From Kineosporia babensis (GTDB lineage: Bacteria; Actinomycetota; Actinomycetes; Actinomycetales; Kineosporiaceae), in the NCBI RefSeq assembly GCF_021129305.1, contig NZ_JAJOMB010000015.1, positions 124,001 to 188,000 on the forward strand: a DNA stretch of 64,000 nt, written 5' to 3'. A program made the translations under genes and the position numbers. How positions within the stretch are numbered: the first letter of the stretch is position 1; each line of letters opens with the position of its first letter. Below, one piece after another: positions 21,559 through 29,900 of the stretch. The notes below the pieces were generated by a model, which saw only the letters and a list, made by a program, of their open reading frames with translations, made no database searches and was not told the origin of the DNA.

Positions 21559-21657
21559 GTCGCACTTGGCGGGAGCTTGTCGCACTTGGCGGCGCTCAGT
21601 CGCAGAAATGAGCCTCTTCAGCGCCCAAATCTGCGACAACGGGCCGCCAGGTGCGAC
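21559..21657. repeat. Nested inverted and direct repeats after the DeoR gene
   Basis: GTCGCACTTGGCGG occurs twice, 20 bases apart, and its near-complement CCGCCAGGTGCGAC closes the element (13 of 14 positions). Inside these, GTCGCAGA at 21599 pairs perfectly with TCTGCGAC at 21630. The whole can fold into one long interrupted hairpin. It lies 24 bases after the stop of the DeoR gene (minus strand), so a terminator is one reading. Confidence 0.65.
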
Positions 21658-21680
21658 ATCCATCCACCCGCCCACGCAAC

Positions 21681-22469
21681 TCAGGGGGCGACGATGACCT
21701 CGACGCCGGCAGCCTCCAGTGCAGCACCCACGTCCGCAGCCGGAGGCAGGTCGGTGACCAGGGTGTCGATCTGCTCAAGGGGGCAGATCCGGGCGAAGGT
21801 GGTCCGGCCGAGCTTGGTGGAGTCGGCGGCCACCACCACCCGCCGGGCCACCGTGGCGATCTGCCGGCTGACCTCGGCCTCGCCCTCATGGATGGTGGTG
21901 GCACCGAACCGGCCGGTCAGGCCGTCCACGCCGAGCACGGCCAGATCCAGGCTGAACTCCCGCAGCGTGGCCGCGACCAGGGGCCCGACCAGCTCGTAGG
22001 ACTGCGAGCGCGGCACTCCGCCGGTGACCACGATCTTCACGTGCTCACGGACGCTCAGTTCGTAGGCGATGTTCAGCGCGTTGGTGACGATGGTGATGCC
22101 CGGCGTGGACCCGCGCGCCAGCAGCCGTTCGCTGGAGCCGAGCACGCGCGCCACCTCACTGGTGGTGGTGCCCCCGTTCAGCCCCACCGAATCGCCGGGG
22201 GAGACCAGCCCGGCCACGGCCTTGGCGATCGCCGCCTTGCCGTCGGCCTGGCGCACCAGCTTGTACTGCAGCGGCAGCTCGTACCCCGAGCCCAGTGCCG
22301 AGGCCCCACCGTGGGTGCGGGTCAGAAGGCGTTGCTGGGCGAGTAGATTCAGGTCGCGCCGCACGGTGGCGGGGGAGACGTCCAGGGCCTCGGCGACGTC
22401 GGCGATCGAGACGTTCCCGCGTTCGGTGACGAACTCGAGCACCTTGTTGAGCCGCTGCTGGGCCGTCAT
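21681..22469 (-). CDS. DeoR family transcription regulator of sugar use
   Basis: Repressor-type regulator of 262 residues. The N-terminal winged helix (RLNKVLEFVTERGNVSIADV, DVSPATVRRDLNLLAQQ, LTRTHGGA) is followed by the sugar-phosphate-sensing domain with GLNGGTTTSEVARVL and VVVAADSTKLGR, both typical. It faces the catabolic operon and precedes the importer operon, like AgaR next to the aga genes of proteobacteria. The 140-bp gap to the SIS-domain gene contains a perfect inverted repeat that may be its operator. The inducer is probably a sugar phosphate of the pathway, by family precedent. Confidence 0.93.
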   Translation of the reverse strand: MTAQQRLNKVLEFVTERGNVSIADVAEALDVSPATVRRDLNLLAQQRLLTRTHGGASALGSGYELPLQYKLVRQADGKAAIAKAVAGLVSPGDSVGLNGGTTTSEVARVLGSSERLLARGSTPGITIVTNALNIAYELSVREHVKIVVTGGVPRSQSYELVGPLVAATLREFSLDLAVLGVDGLTGRFGATTIHEGEAEVSRQIATVARRVVVAADSTKLGRTTFARICPLEQIDTLVTDLPPAADVGAALEAAGVEVIVAP

Positions 22470-22534
22470 CTCTCTCCATCCACCTGCCCCATGCTCTCAC
22501 GTGAAGGCCTTGGGGGTTGACTCGCTGTGGTCAA

Positions 22535-22565
22535 TTCTGATCGTATGCCTGAATATCGATCAGAA
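22535..22565. promoter_or_regulatory. Candidate operator: 9-bp perfect inverted repeat between the DeoR and SIS genes
   Basis: TTCTGATCG and CGATCAGAA are exact complements separated by 13 bases, so the arm centres are 22 bases apart, about two helical turns. It lies between the divergent starts of the DeoR gene and the catabolic operon. TTGACT at 22517 could be a -35 box, with a weak -10 overlapping the left arm. Binding is not shown; the position and the related half-site near 21268 are the evidence. Confidence 0.6.
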
Positions 22566-22609
22566 CTAGTCTGAGATCGAAGCGGACCCCGACCCCCTTG
22601 GGATGAGAC

Positions 22610-23488
22610 ATGACCACTTTCGTCGATGCCGAGATCTCCTCCCAGCCCGACGTCTGGCGTCTGGCCGGCGAGCTGGCGGCCACCGTGAGCACCGATCTGC
22701 CCGCGCGCGGCGAGCGGGTGGCGGTCGTGGGCTGTGGCACCAGCTGGTTCATCGCCGCGAGCTACGCGGCTCTGCGGGAGAGCGCGGGCGACGGGCTGAC
22801 GGATGCCTTCGCCGGCTCGGAGTACCCCAGCGGCCGGGACTACGACCGGGTCGTGGCGATCTCGCGATCCGGCACCACCACCGAGATCATCGAGTTGCTG
22901 AGCGGGCTGAGCGCACCCAGCACCCTGATCACCGCGGTCCCCGACGCTCCCGCCGCGCAGCACGCCGACGCGGTCGTCGGGATGGGCTTCGCGGACGAGA
23001 AGTCGGTGGTGCAGACCCGGTTCGCGACCAGTGCCCTGACCCTGCTGCGCAGCTCGCTGACCAGCAGGCCCGACCTGGACGCCCTGGTCGAGCACGGCCG
23101 CCGGGCCCTGGAGGTGCCGATCGAGGACCTGCTCGGCGCCGGCCAGGTCACCTTCCTCGGCCGCGGCTGGACGGTGGGCCTGGCCAGTGAGGCGGCACTG
23201 AAGACCCGTGAGGCGGCCCAGTTCTGGGCGGAGTCGTACCCGGCGATGGACTACCGGCACGGCCCGATCGCGATCGCCCAGCCCGGCCGCCTGGTCTGGT
23301 CGTTCGGCCCGGCTCCGGAAGGCCTGACCGAGGACGTGGCCGCCACCGGGGCGACCTTGGTGCAGCACGACCTGGACCCGCAGGCCGCCCTGGTGGTGGC
23401 CCAGAGGTTCGCGATCGGCCTGGCCAAAGCCCGGGATCTGGACCCCGACCGTCCTCGATCGCTCACCCGCTCGGTCATCCTCGGCTGA
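22610..23488 (+). CDS. SIS-domain sugar isomerase/deaminase, AgaS-like
   Basis: Predicted phosphosugar aldose-ketose isomerase of 292 residues with two SIS domains, related to the isomerase half of GlmS and to AgaS. Substrate-loop motifs are VVGCGTSWFIAASYAALRES and ISRSGTTTEIIELL in the first domain and LGRGWTVGLASEAALKTREA in the second. It is about 90 residues shorter than typical AgaS. In the context of a deacetylase, tagatose-type kinase and aldolase, the expected reaction is galactosamine-6-phosphate to tagatose-6-phosphate plus ammonia. It is the first gene of the plus-strand operon. Glucosamine-6-phosphate as substrate is the main alternative. Confidence 0.85.
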   Translation: MTTFVDAEISSQPDVWRLAGELAATVSTDLPARGERVAVVGCGTSWFIAASYAALRESAGDGLTDAFAGSEYPSGRDYDRVVAISRSGTTTEIIELLSGLSAPSTLITAVPDAPAAQHADAVVGMGFADEKSVVQTRFATSALTLLRSSLTSRPDLDALVEHGRRALEVPIEDLLGAGQVTFLGRGWTVGLASEAALKTREAAQFWAESYPAMDYRHGPIAIAQPGRLVWSFGPAPEGLTEDVAATGATLVQHDLDPQAALVVAQRFAIGLAKARDLDPDRPRSLTRSVILG

Positions 23489-23508
23489 GAGGTGGAACGA
23501 TCAGGAGC

Positions 23509-24396
23509 ATGAATGCCGCGACGATGAGTGCAGGCGCCCAGGCGGTCGGGATCGACGTGGGCGGCACCTCGGTCAAGGGGGTGCTGCTGAGCAGCGACGG
23601 GTCGCTCCTGGCGGCCCATCGGTTGCCCACGCCCAGCCCGGATCCGACGGGCGAGGGCGTGGTCGAGACGGTTGCCCAGGTCCGGGACGCGCTCACCCAG
23701 GATCGTCAGCTGCCGGTCGGCGTGGCTCTGCCCGGCGTGGTGGACGAGGACAGCGGCATGGCCGTGTACTCGGTCAACCTGGGCTGGCGGGACGTCCCGA
23801 TGCTTGAGGAGTTGACCAAACGGCTCGGTACCGAGGTCGCGTTGTCGCACGACGTACGCGCCGGAGGCGTGGCCGAGGCCCGCACCGGCGCGGCGGCGGG
23901 CCGTGCCGGAGTGGTGGCCTTCGTCCCGGTCGGCACCGGTGTCGCGGCCGCCGTGCTGATCGACGGCAAGCCGCTGGTCGCCGGGGGCTACGCCGGTGAG
24001 ATCGGCCAGTTGCTGATCACTCACGGCGAGTTCCAGGGCCAGCGTCTGGAGGAAGTTGCCTCGGCCCGGGCCACGGCGCTGCGGGCCGGCGTAGCCAGCG
24101 CCCGGGAGGTCGCTTCGGCCGCGGCCCGGGGAAGTGCTGTGTCGCAGCAGGTCTGGAACGAAACCATCACCGTCCTGGCCGACGGCCTCGCCGGACTGTC
24201 CGTCACCGTGGCCCCCACCGTCATCGTCATCGGTGGCGGACTCGCGCTGGCGGGCCGGCAACTGATCGTCCCACTGGGCGAAGAACTGGAGCGCAGATTG
24301 CCTGGCCTACGCACGCCCGAACTGATGCCCGCCGCCCATGGAGACGCAGCCGCGGCCGTCGGAGCAGCCCTGCTCGGTCTGGAGCAGCGCGCATGA
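23509..24396 (+). CDS. ROK family sugar kinase
   Basis: ATP-dependent kinase of 295 residues, probably for the free acetylated amino sugar (N-acetylgalactosamine or N-acetylglucosamine). The N-terminal phosphate loop GIDVGGTSVKGVLLS, the catalytic aspartate region (LSHDVRAGGVAEART) and the second glycine-rich motif (VPVGTGVAAAVLIDG) are present. The cysteine-rich zinc motif of many ROK proteins is not seen, which occurs in some subgroups. The start codon sits very close to its AGGAG. The stop overlaps the start of nagA by four bases. Confidence 0.88.
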   Translation: MNAATMSAGAQAVGIDVGGTSVKGVLLSSDGSLLAAHRLPTPSPDPTGEGVVETVAQVRDALTQDRQLPVGVALPGVVDEDSGMAVYSVNLGWRDVPMLEELTKRLGTEVALSHDVRAGGVAEARTGAAAGRAGVVAFVPVGTGVAAAVLIDGKPLVAGGYAGEIGQLLITHGEFQGQRLEEVASARATALRAGVASAREVASAAARGSAVSQQVWNETITVLADGLAGLSVTVAPTVIVIGGGLALAGRQLIVPLGEELERRLPGLRTPELMPAAHGDAAAAVGAALLGLEQRA

Positions 24397-25514
24397 ACGG
24401 CGTCATCGCGATTCGCCGCCTGGTCGACGCGACCAGCCAGGACGGCCCGGCCTGGCTTCGGATCGAGAACGGCGTAGTGCTGGAACGTGGCTCCGGAGAA
24501 GCACCTTCACCGGCATCCGAAACCCTTGACGTGGTCATCCCCGGCGCCGTCGACACCCACGTCCACGGCGCCGTCGGCATCGATCTGGCCACTCCGGGCG
24601 TCGACCCGCAACCCGCGCTCGACCACCATCATGCAGCCGGTAGCACCACGCTCATCGCCTCGCTGGCCACCGGCACCCTCAGCGACACCCGTTCCAGGGT
24701 AAAAGAACTCGCCCCCCTGGTCCGCGAAGGACGACTGGCCGGCATCCATCTGGAAGGCCCCTGGCTGTCCCAAGCCCGCCGCGGAGCGCACAATCCCGAC
24801 CTGCTCCGCGAGCCCAACCGCGCCGATGTGGCCGATCTGCTCGCAGCCGGTGAGGGCGGCATTCGCATGGTCACCATTGCTCCGGAACTGCCAGGAGCCT
24901 TCGAAGCAATGGACGAGCTGGTCGCCTCGGGTGTGGTGGTGGCCGTCGGTCACACCGACGCAGACACCGAAACGGTCAGCCGGGCCATCGATCACGGCGC
25001 CCGGGTGACCACCCACCTGTTCAACGGCATGGCTCCGATGCACCACCGTCGGGCGGGCACGGTCGGCGTCTCACTGAGCGACGCCCGCATCACCGTGGAG
25101 CTGATCGCCGACGGCGAGCACGTGAGCAACGAGGTCATCGACGTGGCCCGCCGGGCGGCGGCCGGGCGCATGGTCCTGGTCTCCGACGCGATGTCGGCCA
25201 CCGGCCTGGGCGACGGCACCTACGATCTGGCCGGCTCCGAAGTGGTGGTGGCCAACGGTGTGGCCACCCTGGTCGAGGGAAACTCGCTGGCCGGAAGCAC
25301 GACTGAGCTGATGACGGCGGCCCTGCGGCTGCTCAACCGGGCCATGCCGGTGCCCGAGGTGGTGGCGGTCTCCAGCGCCACCGCAGCGAATGTGTTCGGC
25401 CTGCAGGGGCACTCGCTCCAGCCCGGCAACCCGGCCGACCTGATCGAACTGCGCTTCCCGGACGGGGTGGCCGAGATCGCGCGGGTGGCCAGGCGGGGCA
25501 CATGGCTCGCCTGA
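24393..25514 (+). CDS. nagA: N-acetyl-hexosamine-6-phosphate deacetylase, NagA/AgaA type
   Basis: Metal-dependent amidohydrolase of 373 residues that removes acetate from N-acetylglucosamine- or N-acetylgalactosamine-6-phosphate. Family motifs in order: PGAVDTHVHGAVGIDL (metal-binding His-x-His), the ligand glutamate in IHLEGPWLS, VAVGHTDADTE, THLFNGMAPMHHR, and LVSDAMSATGLGDGTY, which carries the catalytic aspartate. It overlaps both neighbours, so kinase, deacetylase and PfkB kinase are made together. The pathway context favours the galactosamine form of the substrate, but sequence alone does not separate the two. Confidence 0.93.
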   Translation: MNGVIAIRRLVDATSQDGPAWLRIENGVVLERGSGEAPSPASETLDVVIPGAVDTHVHGAVGIDLATPGVDPQPALDHHHAAGSTTLIASLATGTLSDTRSRVKELAPLVREGRLAGIHLEGPWLSQARRGAHNPDLLREPNRADVADLLAAGEGGIRMVTIAPELPGAFEAMDELVASGVVVAVGHTDADTETVSRAIDHGARVTTHLFNGMAPMHHRRAGTVGVSLSDARITVELIADGEHVSNEVIDVARRAAAGRMVLVSDAMSATGLGDGTYDLAGSEVVVANGVATLVEGNSLAGSTTELMTAALRLLNRAMPVPEVVAVSSATAANVFGLQGHSLQPGNPADLIELRFPDGVAEIARVARRGTWLA

Positions 25515-26455
25515 TCGTCGTCACCCCGAACCCGGCGACGGACGTCACCTACCGGGTCCCGGTCTACGAGAACGGTTCGACCGTAAGAGTTTCGGACGTG
25601 TCCAGGAGGCCCGGCGGCAAGGGGCTCAACGTCGTGCGTGTGCTACGTACGCTCGGTGAGCCGGCGGTCGCGGTGCTCCCGTTGGGTGGTGCTTCGGGGC
25701 AATGGGTTTCGTCGATGATGGACGCGGAGGGCATCTCGGCCTCCATCGTCCCGATCGCGGGGGAGACACGCAGTACGGTGGCCGTGGTCGACCCGGTCGG
25801 GCACCCCACCCTGTTCAACGAGCCCGGCCCGGCCTTGACGCAGGACGAGGGCGGCCGGTTGATCGAGGCCACGGTCCGGGAGTGCGAACCGGGTTGTGCG
25901 GTGGTGATCTCCGGTTCGCTCCCGCCCGGCCTGGACCCGCAGTGGCTGGAGCATCTGGTGCGAGCGGTGCGTGCGGTGGGGGCAAAAGTTCTGGTGGACA
26001 CGTCGGGGGAGGCGCTGCTGGCCGCGGCCCGAGCTGGTGCTGACGTCCTGAAACCCAACGCCCAAGAGGCAATTCAGGCCACGAATGATAACAGGCTGCC
26101 GCTGGTGAGTAGTTCGGACGGGCCGGTCGGCATCGCCCCGGAACTCCACGCCGCCGTCACCCACCTGCAGCAACTCGGTGCCACGACAGTTGTCGTCTCC
26201 CAAGGTGCCGGCGGCCTAGTAGCCTTTGCCGAGGGCAGGGTCGTCAGTCAGCCGGCGGTCCGTGGCGTCAGCGGTAACCCCACCGGGGCCGGCGACGCCG
26301 CCACCGCAGGATTCGCCCTGGCCTGGGCCCGGGGCGACGATCTGCGCAACGCCCTGAAGCTCGCCGCCGCCCTCGGGGCCGCGGCCGTCAAGCAGCCCGG
26401 AGCGGGCGAGGTCGACCCGGCCGACGTCCGTGCTTTCGAGGAGGAACTGTCATGA
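25502..26455 (+). CDS. PfkB family hexose-phosphate kinase (tagatose-6-phosphate kinase type)
   Basis: Kinase of 317 residues in the LacC/FruK branch, which phosphorylates tagatose-6-phosphate or fructose-1-phosphate at the other end. The opening TPNPATDVTYRVP, the substrate-binding RRPGGKGLNVVRVLRTLG, and the catalytic anion hole GNPTGAGDAATAGFAL are intact. It starts inside the end of nagA (13-base overlap) and its stop overlaps the aldolase start. With a bisphosphate aldolase next, conversion of tagatose-6-P to tagatose-1,6-bisphosphate is the most economical reading. Confidence 0.9.
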   Translation: MARLIVVTPNPATDVTYRVPVYENGSTVRVSDVSRRPGGKGLNVVRVLRTLGEPAVAVLPLGGASGQWVSSMMDAEGISASIVPIAGETRSTVAVVDPVGHPTLFNEPGPALTQDEGGRLIEATVRECEPGCAVVISGSLPPGLDPQWLEHLVRAVRAVGAKVLVDTSGEALLAAARAGADVLKPNAQEAIQATNDNRLPLVSSSDGPVGIAPELHAAVTHLQQLGATTVVVSQGAGGLVAFAEGRVVSQPAVRGVSGNPTGAGDAATAGFALAWARGDDLRNALKLAAALGAAAVKQPGAGEVDPADVRAFEEELS

Positions 26456-27270
26456 ACGTGCTGCAGCAGGCCAAGGAGAACGGCCACGGCATCGGGGCCT
26501 TCAACGTGATCCTGCTGGAGCACGCCGAGGCGATCGTGGCCGGGGCCGAGGCGGCCGGCCTGCCGGTGATCCTGCAGATCAGCCAGAACTGCGTGCAGTA
26601 CCACGGCTCGCTGGAGCCGATCCTGGCCGGCACCCTGGCCGTGGCCCGCAACGCCCAGGTCCCCACCGTGGTGCACCTGGACCACGCGGAGGACGAGGAA
26701 CTGGTGCAGCAGGCGGTCCGGCTGGGCGTGCACAGCGTCATGTTCGACGCCTCGTCCGACGACTACGAGGTCAACGTGCGCCGTACCGCCGCGATGGCCG
26801 AGTTCTGCCACGCCGAGGGCGTCCCGATCGAGGCCGAGCTGGGTGAGGTCGGCGGCAAGGACGGGGTGCACGCCCCCGGGGTACGCACCGACCCGGCCGA
26901 CGCCCAGGCGTTCGTGCAGGCCACCGGCGTGGACAGCCTGGCCGTGGCGGTGGGCAGCTCGCACGCGATGACCGAGCGCACCGCCCTGCTCGACCTGGAG
27001 CTGCTGGCCGCCCTGGCCCAGAACGTGCCGGTCCCGCTGGTGCTGCACGGCTCGTCCGGGGTCTCGGACGAGCAACTGGCCGACGCGGTGCGGGCCGGCC
27101 TGGTCAAGGTGAACATCTCCACCCACCTCAACGGCCTGTTCACCCGGGCGATCCGGGAGAAACTGGCGGCCGACGAGCGCGTGGTGGACCCGCGCAAGTA
27201 CATCGTGCCGGGCCGGATCGCCGTGGCGGACGAGGTGGAGCGCCTGCTGCTCCTGCTCGCCCGCCCCTGA
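26452..27270 (+). CDS. Class II ketose-bisphosphate aldolase (GatY/AgaY/Fba type)
   Basis: Zinc-dependent aldolase of 272 residues that splits tagatose- or fructose-1,6-bisphosphate into glyceraldehyde-3-P and dihydroxyacetone-P. The catalytic Asp77 and zinc ligand His78 are in VVHLDHAED, and the other zinc ligands are His171 (VGSSHAMTE) and His199 (VLHGSSGVSDEQ). The phosphate-binding VKVNISTHL is present. It is the last gene of the operon and ends 6 bases before the convergent treZ stop, with no obvious terminator between them. Confidence 0.92.
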   Translation: MNVLQQAKENGHGIGAFNVILLEHAEAIVAGAEAAGLPVILQISQNCVQYHGSLEPILAGTLAVARNAQVPTVVHLDHAEDEELVQQAVRLGVHSVMFDASSDDYEVNVRRTAAMAEFCHAEGVPIEAELGEVGGKDGVHAPGVRTDPADAQAFVQATGVDSLAVAVGSSHAMTERTALLDLELLAALAQNVPVPLVLHGSSGVSDEQLADAVRAGLVKVNISTHLNGLFTRAIREKLAADERVVDPRKYIVPGRIAVADEVERLLLLLARP

Positions 27271-27276
27271 AAACCC

Positions 27277-29049
27277 CTAGGAGACCTGAAGGACGGCCAC
27301 CGCATCCGGCTGGAGCACAACCGTCCCCAGTTCGTCGACCGCAACATCTCCCCAGGTGAGCCGGGCTCGTGACCCGGCCGCCACGGGGATGGCCGCCGCC
27401 TCGCTACCGATGTTCAGCACCGTGGTGAACGAGCCGCGCTGCATCGCGATCCAGGCGTCCCCATAGCTGACCGACACCGAGTCGAACAGGTCCTCCAGCA
27501 GGTCGGGCGAGGTGCGGCGCAGCTCGATCAGGTCCCGGTACCAGCGCAGCAGGCCGGAGTTGACCGGCCCGGACAGCTCCGACCAGTTCAGCTTGGACGC
27601 CTCGAAGGTCGAGAGCGCCTGCGGATCGGGCACTTCCTCGGGCGCCCAGCCGTGCGAGCCGAACTCGGCCCGGCGGCCCTTGCGCACCGCCTCGGCCAGC
27701 TCCGGGCTCTCGAACGAGGTGAAGAACTGCCAGGGCGTGGACGCGCCCCACTCCTCGCCCATGAACAACATCGGGGTGTAGACGCTGGTCAGCACCAGTG
27801 CGGCCGATCCCGCCAGCCGCCCGGGGGAGACCGTGGCACTGGGCCGGTCGCCGGTGGCGCGGTTGCCCACCTGGTCGTGGTTCTGGGTGGCCACGACGAA
27901 CTGGTGCCCGCGGTGCTTGTCGGCCGAAATCGGCTTGCCCCAGTGCTGCCCGCGGAAGGTGGAGTAGTCCCCGGCGTGCCGGAAGGCCTCCTTGAGCACC
28001 CGGGCCAGCACCGCCGACGTCCCGAAATCGCAGTAATAGCCCTGGGTCTCGCCGGTGACGAAGCTGTGGACGGCGTGGTGCACGTCGTCGTCCCACTGGC
28101 CGGTCATCCCGCGCCCGCCGCGCGCGACCGGTTCCACCATGGCCGGATCGTTCAGGTCGCTCTCGGCGAACAGGCCCAGCGGACGTCCCAGATCGTCCGA
28201 AAGCGCAGCGACCCGGTCGGACAGCTCGGCCAGGATGTGCCGGGGCGAGGAGTCGACCAGGGCGTGCACGGCGTCCAGCCGCAGGCAGTCCACATGGAAG
28301 TCACGGAACCAGCGCAGCGCGTTGTCCACGATCCAGGCGCGCACCGCCAGGGCTCCGTCGGCGTCCAGGTTGACCGCATCGCCCCAGGGAGTGGTGTGCG
28401 TGTCGGTGAAGTACGGCCCGAACTCGCGCAGGTAGTTACCGTCGGGGCCGAGGTGGTTGTAGACGGCGTCCAGGCATACCCCGAGGCCCTTCTGGTGCGC
28501 CGCATCAACGAAGCGCTGCAGGGCTGCCGGGCCTCCGTAGGCGTGGTGCACGGCGTACAGGCCGACTCCGTCGTACCCCCAGCCGCGCTCTCCGGAGAAC
28601 TCGGCCACCGGCAGGAGCTCGACGATCTCGACGCCAAGTTCCACCAAGTGGTCCAGCCGGCCGATCGCGGAGTCGAGCGTGCCCTCCGGGGTGAAGGTGC
28701 CGATGTGCAGCTCGTAGAACACCGCCCCGCGGGCATCCAGCCCGGCCCAGGCACCATCACCCCATTGGTGCAACGAAGCGTCGAACACCCGGCTGGGTTT
28801 GTGTACCCCCTCCGGCTGCCAGGCGCTGCGCGGATCGGGCCGGGGCTCGCCACCGTCCAGCGCGTACGCGTAGTCGGTGCCGTGCCCCGCTTCGGGTACC
28901 TGGACCCGCCACAGGCCTGCGGTTTCGGGGGTGGCCTCCTGCCCCAGGGCAGGGTCTGCCACCGGGCGCATCGGCTCGCGCCGATCCAGGGAGGGAAGGT
29001 GCAACATGACGCGGGAGGCGGCCGGCGCCCAGACGGTGAACTCGTGCAC
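27277..29049 (-). CDS. treZ: Maltooligosyltrehalose trehalohydrolase
   Basis: GH13 enzyme of 590 residues that releases trehalose from maltooligosyltrehalose made by TreY. The N-terminal CBM48-like domain ([16 protein letters not shown]) leads into the barrel with [34 protein letters not shown], the nucleophile Asp in [14 protein letters not shown], the acid/base Glu in LFAESDLND, and the downstream [12 protein letters not shown] start. It is separated from treY and glgX by an SDR and a PPK2 gene that run the opposite way, which breaks the usual treX-treY-treZ order. Confidence 0.95.
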   Translation of the reverse strand: MHEFTVWAPAASRVMLHLPSLDRREPMRPVADPALGQEATPETAGLWRVQVPEAGHGTDYAYALDGGEPRPDPRSAWQPEGVHKPSRVFDASLHQWGDGAWAGLDARGAVFYELHIGTFTPEGTLDSAIGRLDHLVELGVEIVELLPVAEFSGERGWGYDGVGLYAVHHAYGGPAALQRFVDAAHQKGLGVCLDAVYNHLGPDGNYLREFGPYFTDTHTTPWGDAVNLDADGALAVRAWIVDNALRWFRDFHVDCLRLDAVHALVDSSPRHILAELSDRVAALSDDLGRPLGLFAESDLNDPAMVEPVARGGRGMTGQWDDDVHHAVHSFVTGETQGYYCDFGTSAVLARVLKEAFRHAGDYSTFRGQHWGKPISADKHRGHQFVVATQNHDQVGNRATGDRPSATVSPGRLAGSAALVLTSVYTPMLFMGEEWGASTPWQFFTSFESPELAEAVRKGRRAEFGSHGWAPEEVPDPQALSTFEASKLNWSELSGPVNSGLLRWYRDLIELRRTSPDLLEDLFDSVSVSYGDAWIAMQRGSFTTVLNIGSEAAAIPVAAGSRARLTWGDVAVDELGTVVLQPDAVAVLQVS

Positions 29050-29112
29050 GGGGCAAGCCTGTCAGAATTTCGTCCCCATGGCCTTCCCAAAGAGGCCGAT
29101 ACCGTGGGGCCC

Positions 29113-29874
29113 ATGCCCACCGCACTCGTCACCGGCCCGACCGCCGGTATCGGCGCCGCATTCGCGCGTCGTCTGGCCAAGGACGGTTACCACCTCGTAC
29201 TGGTGGCCCGGGACGCCGAGCGCCTGAACGCCCTGGCCCAGGAACTGGGGGATGCCGAGGTGATCGTCGCCGACCTGTCCGATCCGCAGCAGCGCCGGCC
29301 GGTGGTGGAACGTCTGCAGGACGAGCAGCGCCCGGTGCATCTGCTGGTCAACAACGCGGGCATCGGCGGGCAGGGTGACTTCTGGGCCACGCCGTTCGAG
29401 AAGCTGCACCGGCAGCTGGAGCTGAACGTGACGGCGGTGATGGAGCTGACCCATGCGGTGCTGCCCGGCATGAAGCAGCGCGGAGCGGGCGGCGTGATCA
29501 ACGTTGCCAGCGTCGCCGGTCTGACCCCCGGGCGCGGTTCTACCTACACCGCCAGTAAGTCCTGGGTAGCAGCGCTGAGCGAGGGTCTGGCGAACGGGCT
29601 GCGGGGAACGGGCGTGCGGGTGCAGGCGCTGTGCCCCGGCTACACCCACACCGAGTTCCATGCCCGCGCGGGTATGGACATGGCCTGGGCCCCCGAGCTG
29701 CTCTGGCTGGACGCCGACTTCGTGGTCGACTCATCGCTCAAGGATCTTCAGCGAGATGTCGTTGTCTCGATCCCCAGCCTCAGGTACAAGGCGGTGGTGA
29801 CCGCCTCACGGCTGGTTCCCCGCAGCCTGACCCGGTTCGTCGCGGCCCGGCTGGGCAGCCGTTCGCGCCCCTGA
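29113..29874 (+). CDS. Short-chain dehydrogenase/reductase
   Basis: Classical SDR of 253 residues with unknown substrate. The cofactor motif [15 protein letters not shown], the structural NNAGIGG, the catalytic serine in [13 protein letters not shown], and the YTASKSW Tyr-x-x-x-Lys are all present. The C-terminus resembles the subgroup that includes DltE-like and acyl-lipid reductases, and ends in a basic stretch ([13 protein letters not shown]) after a hydrophobic segment. The ATG was chosen because the protein starts exactly at the Rossmann strand; the very long upstream open frame is antisense to treZ. Confidence 0.88.
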   Translation: MPTALVTGPTAGIGAAFARRLAKDGYHLVLVARDAERLNALAQELGDAEVIVADLSDPQQRRPVVERLQDEQRPVHLLVNNAGIGGQGDFWATPFEKLHRQLELNVTAVMELTHAVLPGMKQRGAGGVINVASVAGLTPGRGSTYTASKSWVAALSEGLANGLRGTGVRVQALCPGYTHTEFHARAGMDMAWAPELLWLDADFVVDSSLKDLQRDVVVSIPSLRYKAVVTASRLVPRSLTRFVAARLGSRSRP

Positions 29875-29900
29875 TCCCGCCCCTGACGAAAGGGTTTTCG

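Noticed and set aside
21284-21565. A 93-residue reading frame on the minus strand upstream of the importer operon
   Set aside because: It spans the tandem repeats, has no ribosome binding site and an Arg/Gly-rich sequence without pattern.
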